The notes under the pieces are model-generated. The model searched no databases. It was not told where the DNA came from and saw only the letters and a program-made list of their open reading frames with translations. Positions 15,644-22,875 of a stretch of DNA of 64,000 nt are shown here, piece by piece. Origin of the DNA: CAWUIO01 sp963922455. Its GTDB lineage: Bacteria; Bacteroidota; Bacteroidia; Cytophagales; Microscillaceae. The DNA lies in contig CAWUIO010000006.1 of assembly GCA_963922455.1 (NCBI GenBank), positions 1-64,000 on the forward strand, given 5' to 3'. The stretch's first letter is position 1; every line of letters starts with the position of its first letter. The position numbers and the translations under genes are program-made.

Positions 15644-17032
15644 ATGCAACATGCTGCCGCTTATCTCCAAAAAGAAGATACCATTTTGGCCCTTTCTACC
15701 CCACCTGGGGTGGGGGCTTTGGCTTTGATCCGGCTATCGGGCAAGGAAGCCCTGAGGGCTTGCGATGCCATTTTTTACGGAAAGAAGCTAGCCGAGCAAG
15801 CCAGTCATACCTTGCACTTTGGGCAAATCCGTCGGAAAGATGGGCAAGTCTTGGATGAAGTCGTGGTGGGCCTCTACCGGGGGCCCCGCTCTTATACCCG
15901 GGAAGATACCCTAGAAATTTCCTGTCACGCCTCGGAGTATATCATTCAGGAGCTCATGCAATTGCTTCTGGATCAAGGGCTTCGCTTGGCCGAGCCGGGA
16001 GAGTTTACCCAAAGGGCCTTCCTTAACGGACAGTTGGACCTGGCCCAAGCTGAGGCCGTAGCCGATTTGATTGCTTCCAACTCGGCCCGTTCTCACGAAT
16101 TGGCCATGCAGCAAATGCGGGGGGGCTACTCTGAGCAGATCCGGAGTTTGCGGGAGCAGTTTATCAAGTTGGCCGCCCTCCTGGAGCTGGAACTGGACTT
16201 CTCGGAGGAGGATGTGGAGTTTGCCGACCGGACGGAGTTGAAGCGGCAGTTGGCAGCTTTGAGCCAACTAGTAGACTCGCTTTTGGATTCTTTCCGCCTG
16301 GGCAATGCCATCAAAAATGGGGTCCCGGTCGCCATTGCCGGCCGGCCCAATGCCGGGAAATCTACCCTGCTCAATGCGCTATTGCAAGATGACAAGGCCC
16401 TGGTCTCCGACATCCCGGGCACCACCCGGGACAGTATCGAGGATGAACGCATCATCGAGGGCATCCGCTTTCGCTTTATCGATACGGCCGGTTTGCGTAA
16501 CACCGAAGATGTGGTGGAGCAAATGGGCATCGCCCGCAGTAAAGAGAAAATTGCCGCTTCCTCCCTCCTGCTCTATCTGTTTGATGCGTCCCAGACTTCC
16601 CCCGAATTACTCGAGGCCGAGATCCAAGAAGTAAAGGCTTTCAACACCCCTTACCTCTTGTTGGGAAACAAGTTGGATTTGCTGAGTAGAGAGCAAAGCG
16701 CGGAATTTGAATCTTTTGAAAATCTTTTGTTGATTTCGGCCCTGGAACAAGCCGAATTGGATCAATTGGAAAAGGCCCTCCTCCGGCATGTGCAAGAGGC
16801 CGTCCCTTCGGAGCAGTCGGTCATCGTGAGTAATTTGCGGCACTATGAGAGTTTACAAAATACCCAGCGGGCCCTCCAACTCGTGGAGGAGGCGATGGCC
16901 CAGGGACTTTCTACCGAGCTGGTGGCGAGCGATATTCGGGAGGCGGTTTATCATCTGGGCTCGATTACTGGTGAGGTCACAAATGAGGATTTGTTGGATT
17001 TTATCTTTAGGGAGTTTTGTATTGGGAAGTGA
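15644..17032 (+). CDS. mnmE: tRNA uridine-5-carboxymethylaminomethyl modification GTPase MnmE
   Basis: MnmE with MnmG makes the cmnm5 modification of U34 in tRNAs. The domain order is complete: N-terminal folate-binding domain (DTILALSTPPGVGALALIRL), helical domain, and an inserted G domain with P-loop GRPNAGKSTLLNAL (about residue 227), DIPGTTRD, DTAGLRNTED and NKLD. The C-terminal FCIGK ends with the catalytic cysteine. Its 462 residues are normal. It starts 25 nt after the DtxR-type gene, possibly in the same transcript. Copy 6 of the structured element begins about 130 nt beyond its stop. Confidence 0.97.
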   Translation: MQHAAAYLQKEDTILALSTPPGVGALALIRLSGKEALRACDAIFYGKKLAEQASHTLHFGQIRRKDGQVLDEVVVGLYRGPRSYTREDTLEISCHASEYIIQELMQLLLDQGLRLAEPGEFTQRAFLNGQLDLAQAEAVADLIASNSARSHELAMQQMRGGYSEQIRSLREQFIKLAALLELELDFSEEDVEFADRTELKRQLAALSQLVDSLLDSFRLGNAIKNGVPVAIAGRPNAGKSTLLNALLQDDKALVSDIPGTTRDSIEDERIIEGIRFRFIDTAGLRNTEDVVEQMGIARSKEKIAASSLLLYLFDASQTSPELLEAEIQEVKAFNTPYLLLGNKLDLLSREQSAEFESFENLLLISALEQAELDQLEKALLRHVQEAVPSEQSVIVSNLRHYESLQNTQRALQLVEEAMAQGLSTELVASDIREAVYHLGSITGEVTNEDLLDFIFREFCIGK

Positions 17033-17159
17033 ATACAAGCCATTCAGGTTCTGGCTGGTTTGCGGTAAAGTAGCCTATCGGCTAGCCGTTCTGATAACTG
17101 TTATCTATTGAAAAGTTCGGGATGCCCCTTTGGAAAGTACACACATCAAGGGGAAACCT

Positions 17160-17290
17160 GGAGCTTGCCCGCGCCAGAAAGTTAAGTTTTCTAACAAACA
17201 TAGAGCGGCGGGCGCGGGCCGGGCTCTCGCTACTCGCCTGCCCCCCGCTAGGCCCTTTCGGGCTCAAACAGGCCGCTCCATCCCTAAGCC
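17160..17290 (-). repeat. Structured intergenic element, copy 6
   Basis: Minus-strand copy with hairpin stem GCCCGCGCC/GGCGCGGGC and a small internal hairpin GCCC-GAAA-GGGC (a GNRA-type loop). Ends are GGCTT and AAGCTCC. On its 5' side (plus strand 17291-17330) lies the AGAAGAAGAGAGAGCAG companion tract. It marks the left edge of the toxin island; the remaining bases to 17435 hold no gene. Confidence 0.92.
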
Positions 17291-17435
17291 TAAGAAGAAG
17301 AGAGAGCAGTGAACAGAGATTTGGGTTATGGAGCCGGGAACCCCATCAGTACAAAATTAGCTTCGCTGGGCCCTCCTTGCTCGCTGCTAAACCAAGGGGC
17401 ACTGAAAGGCTTGCTCGTTCACCCGCTAATTCGCG

Positions 17436-17550
17436 GCAAGCTAGCCTCAGGGCTGAAAGCGGGGACGCTTTCGGTAAAAGAAAAGGTCCAAGGACCGCGG
17501 CGCTTATCCTTGAACCAGATCAATTTTCTACATGCTTGGACTATATGGGG
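17436..17550 (+). repeat. Direct repeat A flanking the toxin island
   Basis: About 115 bp shared with 22202-22317 in the same orientation. The first 49 nt are identical (GCAAGCTAGCCTCAGGGCTG start) and the rest differs at a handful of positions. Its right end runs straight into the transposase remnant, which suggests that a rearrangement or insertion took place at this boundary. Confidence 0.9.
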
Positions 17551-17940
17551 GCTAAGGACTTAAAGAAAATCTATCAAGCGGATAGAAAAGAACAAGCAGA
17601 GGCAGCTTTACTAGAAGTAGAAGAAACCTGGGGAGCCAAATACCCCCATATCTTCAAGAGCTGGACGGAAAACTGGGAAACCTTATCTATTTTTTTTGAT
17701 TTTCCCTCCGAGATCCGAAAAATGATTTATACCACCAATGTGATTGAAAATGTCAATCGGGTCATTAGAAAGTATACCAAAGGAAAAACTATATTTCCCA
17801 GTGATCAGGCGGTCACCAAATCGGTATATCTAGCTTTACAGCGTCTGAGTGAAAAATGGACGATGCCGCTAAGAAATTGGCAAAAAATTATTGCCCAGTT
17901 GGCTATACTCTATCCGGATAAAATTAAACTTGATATTTAA
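17548..17940 (+). pseudogene. IS256-family (mutator type) transposase, C-terminal remnant
   Basis: About 130 residues remain of a transposase of roughly 400. They contain DLKKIYQADRKEQAEAALLE, TNVIENVNRVIRKYTKGKTI and WTMPLRNWQKIIAQLAI, all characteristic of the IS256 C-terminal region with the last catalytic Glu in the NVIEN context. The open frame continues upstream to 17122, but that part is repeat DNA (element copy 6 and direct repeat A), not transposase. Two of the three DDE residues are lost, so it cannot be active. It lies inside the direct-repeat-bounded toxin island. Confidence 0.85.
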
Positions 17941-18001
17941 CCATGTTTTTACAGACTTTATGAAACATTATCCTGCTCATCGAACTGCTAGCTCTAGATT
18001 G

Positions 18002-18028
18002 AAAAAGCCCCGCATTCGCGAGGCTTTT
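18002..18028 (-). terminator. Terminator at the end of the toxin/immunity array
   Basis: Hairpin AAAGCC-cCGC-attc-GCGa-GGCTTT with a run of T on the minus-strand 3' side. It lies 8 nt beyond the stop of the last immunity gene and closes the leftward-reading array. Confidence 0.7.
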
Positions 18029-18035
18029 ATTTTAA

Positions 18036-18455
18036 TTAATAGGTGTTTTTATCTAATTCAGAGTCAATTTTTGCTTCTAAAAATTCAACAGTAGCTACTT
18101 CCTTCTTATCCGGCTTTGGTCTGATTTTAATATCAAATACTTGTCCCATTGCCATATGAATTTCACTTGTATACTTTACTCCTCCCATTTTGTATTTCAC
18201 GTATGCCAATCGAAACTCTTCTGTTCTACCAAACAATTGCTTCTTTGGAATAATCCCATATTGTTCAGGGTACATCTCTGTAACAAGGTCATTTTTATAT
18301 TCTATCCTCTTTATTAGAGTCAAATACTTTAGCTGCTCCTTTACTAATAAAGATTGATGTTCTGGTAGCTGCGAAATCAAATATTCAAAAACAGATTTTT
18401 CCAGATAAGTTAATTCACCTTTTTGAGGGTCCTTTATTCTCTTTTTCCAAAACAT
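18036..18455 (-). CDS. Putative immunity protein 1
   Basis: A soluble protein of about 139 residues with no signal or membrane segment. It is the last gene of the minus-strand array. The ATG at 18455, 4 nt after the stop of toxin tip 1, is preferred over the upstream TTG at 18470, which overlaps that tip. Charged and aromatic stretches (LTYLEKSVFEYLISQLPEH; FRLAYVKYKMGGVKYTSEIH) are visible but no family is recognised. The immunity role is inferred from position only: each toxin tip in the array is followed within a few nucleotides by a gene of this size. A terminator follows. Confidence 0.6.
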   Translation of the reverse strand: MFWKKRIKDPQKGELTYLEKSVFEYLISQLPEHQSLLVKEQLKYLTLIKRIEYKNDLVTEMYPEQYGIIPKKQLFGRTEEFRLAYVKYKMGGVKYTSEIHMAMGQVFDIKIRPKPDKKEVATVEFLEAKIDSELDKNTY

Positions 18456-18459
18456 AGGC

Positions 18460-18795
18460 CTACCTTCCAAACATGTTATAATTTAAATCGCCTCCTGGTA
18501 CAAGTCGAAGCTTAATTTCACAAGGCAAGCGCCTGTATCTAAATGGATCATGACCAGCATGTCTCAACGTGTTTGTCTTAATAACATTGAGCCTATTATT
18601 AACCATCCAGTTTGGCAAATTGTACTTTCTTTGAGCCGCCTGTGTAATCCATCTATGTGAGTATTCTACTCTGACAGGGAATTTGGTTCCGTAAAATTTA
18701 TGTGGAGTTTTTAGCGTAATGTTTCCAATCAATCCACCACCACCGTTTGCAGCTTTGAATTGAGAGAATGTCTTACCCCCCCTAGCGGCTACACT
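18460..18795 (-). CDS. Orphan toxin C-terminal tip 1 (no start codon)
   Basis: The frame opens after TAG at 18796-18798 and reads SVAARGGKTFSQFKAANGG, then a 90-residue basic tip (LKTPHKFYGTKFPVRVEYSH; LRHAGHDPFRYRRLPCEIKL) ending NMFGR. AARGG followed by a short linker is the junction seen at the head of the other tips. There is no ATG near the beginning; only a TTG at 18732. The tip is therefore probably silent unless recombined onto a full-length toxin. The several His and Arg residues could suit a nuclease, but the family is not recognised. Immunity candidate 1 follows 4 nt downstream. Confidence 0.65.
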   Translation of the reverse strand, partial: SVAARGGKTFSQFKAANGGGGLIGNITLKTPHKFYGTKFPVRVEYSHRWITQAAQRKYNLPNWMVNNRLNVIKTNTLRHAGHDPFRYRRLPCEIKLRLVPGGDLNYNMFGR

Positions 18796-18800
18796 CTATT

Positions 18801-19106
18801 CTATTCCATACATTTTTTATACTTCAAAATCTCATCTTTCAAATTACCCTTACATATTTCTATTTTGACCCCATTAATTTTATCAAACCCATGAGATTTT
18901 GCATCAAAATATAAAGCCACATTTTCAAAGAAGTATTCAAAACTTTCAAAATTTTTCTGTTCAAAGAGGTCTACTTCTTTGCGTTTGTTTGCATCATCTA
19001 TGTACCAGTCTGGTCCTGATACACTAAAACCATGATTTACATTATCGTTTAACAAGGCTTGCTCTAAAGCTGGTATATACTGGTGAAAAAACTCTTTTTC
19101 ATTCAT
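18801..19106 (-). CDS. Putative immunity protein 2
   Basis: A 101-residue acidic, aromatic-rich soluble protein (EKEFFHQYIPALEQALLND; FENVALYFDAKSHGFDKING), typical in size and composition of immunity proteins to nuclease toxins. The ATG at 19106 lies 11 nt after the stop of toxin tip 2. Immediately after its own stop comes the junction sequence of tip 1 (TAGCCGCTAGGGGGG). The family is not identified, and the pairing with tip 2 is inferred from adjacency. Confidence 0.6.
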   Translation of the reverse strand: MNEKEFFHQYIPALEQALLNDNVNHGFSVSGPDWYIDDANKRKEVDLFEQKNFESFEYFFENVALYFDAKSHGFDKINGVKIEICKGNLKDEILKYKKCME

Positions 19107-19117
19107 AACCGATCAGT

Positions 19118-19399
19118 TTAAAATCTATCCCAAAAACTTTTGTCATTCCATCCTTTTTCCCACGGTCTGTGTCTATGAAGATTATTTCCTCTACCTCTAT
19201 GATAGTGAAGGAGTTTTTTGTTTTGTAAAGGCTTAGGAATAGTCATAGAATTACTTGCTTTAGAGGCTTGTCCTAATTTATGAAAATCTAACCTTGGTTT
19301 TGCTCCATAACCAGAACCTTTAGAAATTGTAAAACCATTTATCTTTCCGCCACTGGCTCGTAACCATTTGAATTGAGGTACCCACTTAGCGGCGTTATT
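19118..19399 (-). CDS. Orphan toxin C-terminal tip 2, HYHR-type (no start codon)
   Basis: The frame opens directly behind immunity gene 3 and reads NNAAKWVPQFKWLRASGGKI, then about 70 residues ending LLHYHRGRGNNLHRHRPWEK and GWNDKSFWDRF. The HYHR...HRPWE pattern is one I associate with Rhs and other polymorphic toxin tips, probably nucleases; this is recalled, not searched. The junction reads GCCGCTAAGTGGG, a variant of GCCGCTAGGGGGG. No ATG precedes the conserved part (an internal ATG lies mid-domain), so it is likely a silent cassette. Immunity candidate 2 follows. Confidence 0.7.
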   Translation of the reverse strand, partial: NNAAKWVPQFKWLRASGGKINGFTISKGSGYGAKPRLDFHKLGQASKASNSMTIPKPLQNKKLLHYHRGRGNNLHRHRPWEKGWNDKSFWDRF

Positions 19400-19913
19400 T
19401 TATCTCCTCTAGCAATAACAAGTTATTTTCATAGTCATCAATAGATAAATTATACTTAGGGCTAGTAGATAGCTCTCCGGTTATTAAACATTCAATTTTC
19501 TTTGTACTCTGATCGAAATAGAAGAAACCTGAAGACAAAAGCAACTCATCGTTACAATAAAACTCGATTTGCACCAAATACTTTGCTGCATTGAATAGAT
19601 TGATTCCTTTCCTCTTCCAGCCATATATCTTGATTTCCGATATTGCTTTATTCTCAAATTTTGAAATGGGTTTTTCAGAATATCTGTTCTTTTCAAATTT
19701 TAAATCTAAATTTCCTTCACCATAAAAATGAGGAATATCATCTGTGGTAATTTCTACTGTCTGATCATCCGAGAAATATATCCTTAGCTCTTCCCCAAAT
19801 AGTGTGCTTTCGTTTTCATCATCTAAAATCTGACCATCCACACTAACAGCTAATATTAATCTTTGAAGTAATGGTTTTAGCTGTTTTGAGATTTTATCTA
19901 TAATCTTTTCCAT
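19395..19913 (-). CDS. Putative immunity protein 3
   Basis: A soluble protein of about 172 residues, acidic and rich in beta-forming segments (LRIYFSDDQTVEITTDDIPH; YLVQIEFYCNDELLLSSGFF). The ATG at 19913 is preferred; a GTG at 19922 is also possible. It begins 14 nt after toxin tip 3 ends, and its stop codon overlaps the open region in which tip 2 begins. Family unknown; the immunity role is inferred from its place in the array. Confidence 0.6.
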   Translation of the reverse strand: MEKIIDKISKQLKPLLQRLILAVSVDGQILDDENESTLFGEELRIYFSDDQTVEITTDDIPHFYGEGNLDLKFEKNRYSEKPISKFENKAISEIKIYGWKRKGINLFNAAKYLVQIEFYCNDELLLSSGFFYFDQSTKKIECLITGELSTSPKYNLSIDDYENNLLLLEEIK

Positions 19914-19927
19914 AAGCTCCACTTAAT

Positions 19928-20254
19928 TTAATAAGGTCCTAACCAACCGTTTCTTAATTGAGACCCATTAAGAATCTTGTTCCCTGAGCCGAATTGCATA
20001 TGGTGGGCTCCAGTTTTCCCTCGACCCCAGTGATAATGCCAGAATTTCTGATTGATAGGTGTTTGCCCTGGTTTTCTTAATACCCAATTATGTCGATCAA
20101 TCGCACCTTGGAATTTACCATATTTAAACCCTATTACTCTGTGCCCAGACATGCCTGGTGCCTGAACTTTCGACATTACTGAAAATTGAAACTTCTTTCC
20201 AACATTGAAATTACCGCCCCATTTTGGCAATCTCACCCCCCTAGCGGTTTCTCT
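19928..20254 (-). CDS. Orphan toxin C-terminal tip 3 (no upstream start)
   Basis: After an in-frame TAG the sequence reads RETARGVRLPKWGGNFNVGK, then about 85 residues ending FWHYHWGRGKTGAHHMQFGS and NGWLGPY. The ARGV junction comes from ACCGCTAGGGGGGTG. A GTG at 20236 could serve as a start but lies inside the junction itself. The HYHxGRG core is shared with tip 2, which suggests two related but diverged toxin domains side by side. Immunity candidate 3 follows 14 nt downstream. Confidence 0.65.
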   Translation of the reverse strand, partial: RETARGVRLPKWGGNFNVGKKFQFSVMSKVQAPGMSGHRVIGFKYGKFQGAIDRHNWVLRKPGQTPINQKFWHYHWGRGKTGAHHMQFGSGNKILNGSQLRNGWLGPY

Positions 20255-20261
20255 CTACACT

Positions 20262-20648
20262 CTATTCAACTTTATAAATTTTACCCGAAAACTTTAGCTT
20301 ATTTTCATCAATCATTTTATTTAAGAATTTTTCAACCAAATCTTCATTTGTCCCAGCAAGTTTATCTTTTAAGAAAAGATAAAAACTCCAAGAAGTAAAC
20401 CCTATCTCACCATCTTCAAACTCAATGTCTACTTCAAAATTTTTAAATTGGAAACCACAACCATTACCATGAAATGCATAACCAGTAACAGACGAACCTT
20501 TCAAATCATAATTTCTGGCAGGAATTGTTCCGGAATTTTTCATCTTCAAATAATCACCATCTCCAAAATTATTTTTTAGAAAAAGAATTATCTGGTTAAT
20601 TAAAAAGCAATAATCTTTAAAAAAAACATCTATTCCATTCATAATCAT
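20262..20648 (-). CDS. Putative immunity protein 4 (DUF6896-like)
   Basis: A 128-residue soluble protein. The central motif GTIPARNYDLKG followed by YAFHGNGCGFQF and an acidic strand (VDIEFEDGEIGF) resembles DUF6896-type immunity proteins (recalled, moderate certainty). The ATG overlaps the stop of toxin tip 4 (TAATG), so translation would be coupled if the tip were read. After its stop comes AGTGTAGAGAGAAACCGCTAG, the junction of tip 3. Confidence 0.65.
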   Translation of the reverse strand: MIMNGIDVFFKDYCFLINQIILFLKNNFGDGDYLKMKNSGTIPARNYDLKGSSVTGYAFHGNGCGFQFKNFEVDIEFEDGEIGFTSWSFYLFLKDKLAGTNEDLVEKFLNKMIDENKLKFSGKIYKVE

Positions 20649-20986
20649 TATCTTAAAAGCATTTGAAGCATTCTACCATCAACCTTAAAGGAACTCTGAG
20701 CCGCTCTTTGAGCGGCCATCTGTAGTTCAAAAACGTTAGCATAGTTTCCAGGAGATGACAAATAATTTACTGGGACTTTTTGACCAAGACGCATCGCTGC
20801 ATGAGCTCTGTGATGGCCATTAATGATATAATCTTTGCCTCCATGTCTAAAGACATCAATTGGTTTTTGGATACCTGTAGACTTTGCAGATTTCATGATT
20901 TCAGCAACACTTCTTGTACTAACTTTCCAAGTCCTACCTACCTCTGTTCTTATCAATGAACTTGGATTCACCCCCCTAGCGGCAAC
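20648..20986 (-). CDS. Orphan toxin C-terminal tip 4, ParB-like nuclease fold
   Basis: The frame opens right after the stop of immunity gene 5 and reads VAARGVNPSSLIRTEVGRTW, then a ParB/Srx-type core: IQKPIDVFRHGGKDYIINGH followed by HRAHAAMRLGQKVPV. The INGHHRAHAAMRLG motif is the hallmark of the ParB-nuclease superfamily used as tips of polymorphic toxins. A GTG at 20971 is the only start candidate and is part of the junction sequence GCCGCTAGGGGGGTG. The partner is immunity candidate 4, overlapping by one base. Confidence 0.75.
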   Translation of the reverse strand, partial: VAARGVNPSSLIRTEVGRTWKVSTRSVAEIMKSAKSTGIQKPIDVFRHGGKDYIINGHHRAHAAMRLGQKVPVNYLSSPGNYANVFELQMAAQRAAQSSFKVDGRMLQMLLR

Positions 20987-21442
20987 TTACGTCAGCTTAC
21001 CATAAAAAGATCCATATTCACCATCCTTAAAGTAGAACTCATCTTCGTCAGCTCCGTCAGGTTGACACGTAATCATATCAAAATGATAGGTCAACCCAAA
21101 ATCTTTAGCCCAAGCTATTAACATATTCAGAGATTCTTTGTGTGTTTCTAAATGAACATCTTTTAAATCAAGAAAGAACAATAACTCTATTTTTTCATTG
21201 TCTAAAACAAGGTTTACAAAAACATTTGACACTGAATTCAATTTAAAAGAATCAAAAGCTATGTCAACATATTCACTACTTTTTAAAAGGTTGATAATAA
21301 ATCCGTATTCATTATTTTCTGCTTCAGGAAAATTAAACCTTACTCGGCCACTCTTAGAAAGTAAATCCTTCAAAAACTGAAAGTTAACTTTAGAGATAAT
21401 CCCTGTGAAAATAATTTCCGTCAAAGTCAAAACATTTTTCAT
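20987..21442 (-). CDS. Putative immunity protein 5
   Basis: A 151-residue acidic protein (FNFPEAENNEYGFIINLL; ITCQPDGADEDEFYFKDGEY), likely cytoplasmic. The ATG at 21442 is 2 nt after the stop of the toxin domain of the main toxin remnant, so it should be that toxin's own immunity protein. It appears intact although the toxin upstream carries a nonsense codon, as expected if immunity is kept while the toxin decays. Family not recognised. Confidence 0.65.
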   Translation of the reverse strand: MKNVLTLTEIIFTGIISKVNFQFLKDLLSKSGRVRFNFPEAENNEYGFIINLLKSSEYVDIAFDSFKLNSVSNVFVNLVLDNEKIELLFFLDLKDVHLETHKESLNMLIAWAKDFGLTYHFDMITCQPDGADEDEFYFKDGEYGSFYGKLT

Positions 21443-21444
21443 AA

Positions 21445-22029
21445 CTAATCTAAAAAGCCTTTAAACTGCCAGTTTTCTTGAAATCTAATTCCTCTGCCAT
21501 CAGGTAATCTCTTTTCAATAAACCCACCTACTCGTTTGAATTTTCCTGGTGCTCGCCAGATTTCTTGAAAAGTTTTATAGCCCGCTTGATTGAATGTTGC
21601 AGGATTCAATTTTGCTCCCGCAGGTATGTTACTTCCCCATGCTGGGTTTCCTCTTCCAAAGTGTTTCTGAAATTAGTAACCGACTTCACTGAACCCTCTT
21701 TTGCCAGTTCGGTTTGCTAAGGCTGATCCTACTGCCTTAAATGTATTGGCACTTGCTCCCCTAGGGCCAAATGGATTGAACCTTCTTTTGATCTTGTTTA
21801 GTAAATTTTTACCCTTATTCAAAAATTTACCCCCAGTAGCAAATACTCCTAATACGGGCACAGCCGCCAATCCAGAACCAAGCGCTGAACCATAATCCCC
21901 TCTGGCTGTATATATAAATGCATTTGTAATATCCGGGATAATTCCAATAGCTGGTACGAGTCCTGCAAAATCCAAGCTTGATTGAAATGCATCTAGGGCT
22001 TTTCGCCAGAAATCTCCCAACTGGCGCAA
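21445..22029 (-). pseudogene. Polymorphic toxin tail: PT-TG pre-toxin domain plus toxin tip 5, nonsense-disrupted
   Basis: The visible part starts with a pre-toxin TG-type region: FAGLVPAIGIIPDITNAFIY and ARGDYGSALGSGLAAVPVLG (about residues 20-60). The linker RRFNPFGPRGASANTFKAVG and then GFSEVGY follow, with TAA at 21673-21675. The same frame continues for 75 codons without another stop: FQKHFGRGNPAWGSNIPAGA to LPDGRGIRFQENWQFKGFLD. A CAA-to-TAA change would explain the stop, because QFQKH fits the reading. The N-terminal secretion and repeat regions are missing; the frame starts at a TTG inside foreign sequence, close to direct repeat B. This is the only tip still joined to a pre-toxin domain. 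Confidence 0.75.
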
Positions 22030-22201
22030 GCATAAGCATAGCGCTGCTTGTGCCTGGTCTTAGCGACAGCCTCCCCACTGTCGGCCGAAGGGAAGGGAGC
22101 TTGGGGCATATCATCTATCCTTACAATTTTCTCTTTAGGTTTACTTCCTCCATTCATCCCATTTCCCAAAGACTTTTTGGCTCGGGATGACCTAGGTCGC
22201 A

Positions 22202-22317
22202 GCAAGCTAGCCTCAGGGCTGAAAGCGGGGACGCTTTCGGTAAAAGAAAACGTCCAAGGGCCGCGGCGTTTATCCTGGAACCAGGTCTATTTTTTTACAG
22301 GCTTGGACTAGGTGGGG
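22202..22317 (+). repeat. Direct repeat B flanking the toxin island
   Basis: Second copy of the 115-bp sequence at 17436, same orientation, 49 nt identical at the left end. It lies beyond the truncated head of the main toxin and is followed after 30 nt by element copy 7. No transposase is attached to this copy. Confidence 0.9.
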
Positions 22318-22347
22318 GAACAAACCAACTTCACATTTCCTCCCCCT

Positions 22348-22476
22348 GGCTTAGGGATAGAGCCTCTGTTTGAGCCCGCCGGGGGCATGCGGGTGAGCCG
22401 GCGAGTGGCGAAAGCCCGGCCCGCGCAGGCACTTGTGGACTCCCATTTCGCCTCTCCCATTGCGCGGGCAAGCCCC
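22348..22476 (+). repeat. Structured intergenic element, copy 7
   Basis: Ends GGCTT/AAGCC, 3' hairpin GCCCGCGCA/TGCGCGGGC. The middle reads GAGCCCGCCGGGGG with a matching CCGGCGAGTGGCG, a G/C-richer version of the usual GAGCTCG/CGAGT arms. It is inverted relative to copy 6, so the two face each other across the island. The following 22477-22672 is AT-rich and without genes. Confidence 0.93.
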
Positions 22477-22672
22477 TACATATAGGGAGATACCCAATCA
22501 CATTTAGCCCAACTCTTACAATAGGTAAAAGGACCATGTAGTTTTTTTAATCTCTTACTAATTCAATTTAAAAAAAATCAACAATTTTCGTAGGCTATAA
22601 TATTAATAGTTAAGGCCCAACTTGTATGTATCAAAAATTTTTTAGAGGAAAAAAACGCCCCCCTAAACCCAT

Positions 22673-22708
22673 AAAAAAACCTCCTGTAACCTATTGGTTA
22701 TCAGGAGG
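22673..22708 (-). terminator. Terminator of the tRNA-Arg transcript
   Basis: Minus-strand hairpin CCTCCTG-a-TAACC-aata-GGTTA-CAGGAGG followed by seven T. It lies 15 nt past the 3' end of the tRNA and is clearly its rho-independent terminator. Confidence 0.88.
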
Positions 22709-22722
22709 AAAAAATGAACTTG

Positions 22723-22796
22723 TGACCTTGCTAGGATTCAAACCTAGAACCTTCTGATCCGTAGTCAGATGCTCTATTCAGTTGAGCTACAAGGCC
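22723..22796 (-). tRNA. tRNA-Arg (anticodon ACG)
   Basis: A 74-nt cloverleaf: acceptor GGCCTTG/CAAGGTC with discriminator A, D-loop GCTCAACTGAATAGAGC, anticodon arm TCTGA-CTACGGA-TCAGA giving anticodon ACG, and T-arm CTAGG-TTTGAAT-CCTAG. CCA is not encoded. Its 3' end points toward the toxin island, the side at which integrating elements use tRNA genes. I found no second copy of the tRNA 3' end on the other side of the island. Confidence 0.95.
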
Positions 22797-22875
22797 AGTG
22801 TTTATTTGGGTGAGCAAAGAAAACAACTAGACTTCAAAAATAAAAGTTTTGTTAAGGAAATTTTAGGTTTTTAGG

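Noticed and set aside
17122..17550. First 140 codons of a 272-codon ORF as part of the transposase
   Set aside because: This stretch is structured-element copy 6 plus direct repeat A read through in one frame. Transposase similarity begins only at about 17548.
22030..22205. Upstream extension of the main toxin remnant (frame with KPKEKIVRIDDMPQAPFPSA)
   Set aside because: It is in a different frame from the pre-toxin domain and could be linker or foreign sequence. Not enough evidence to join it to the toxin gene.
22723..22796. tRNA-Arg as proven integration site of the island
   Set aside because: No duplication of the tRNA 3' end was found on the far side and no integrase gene is present, so only proximity remains.
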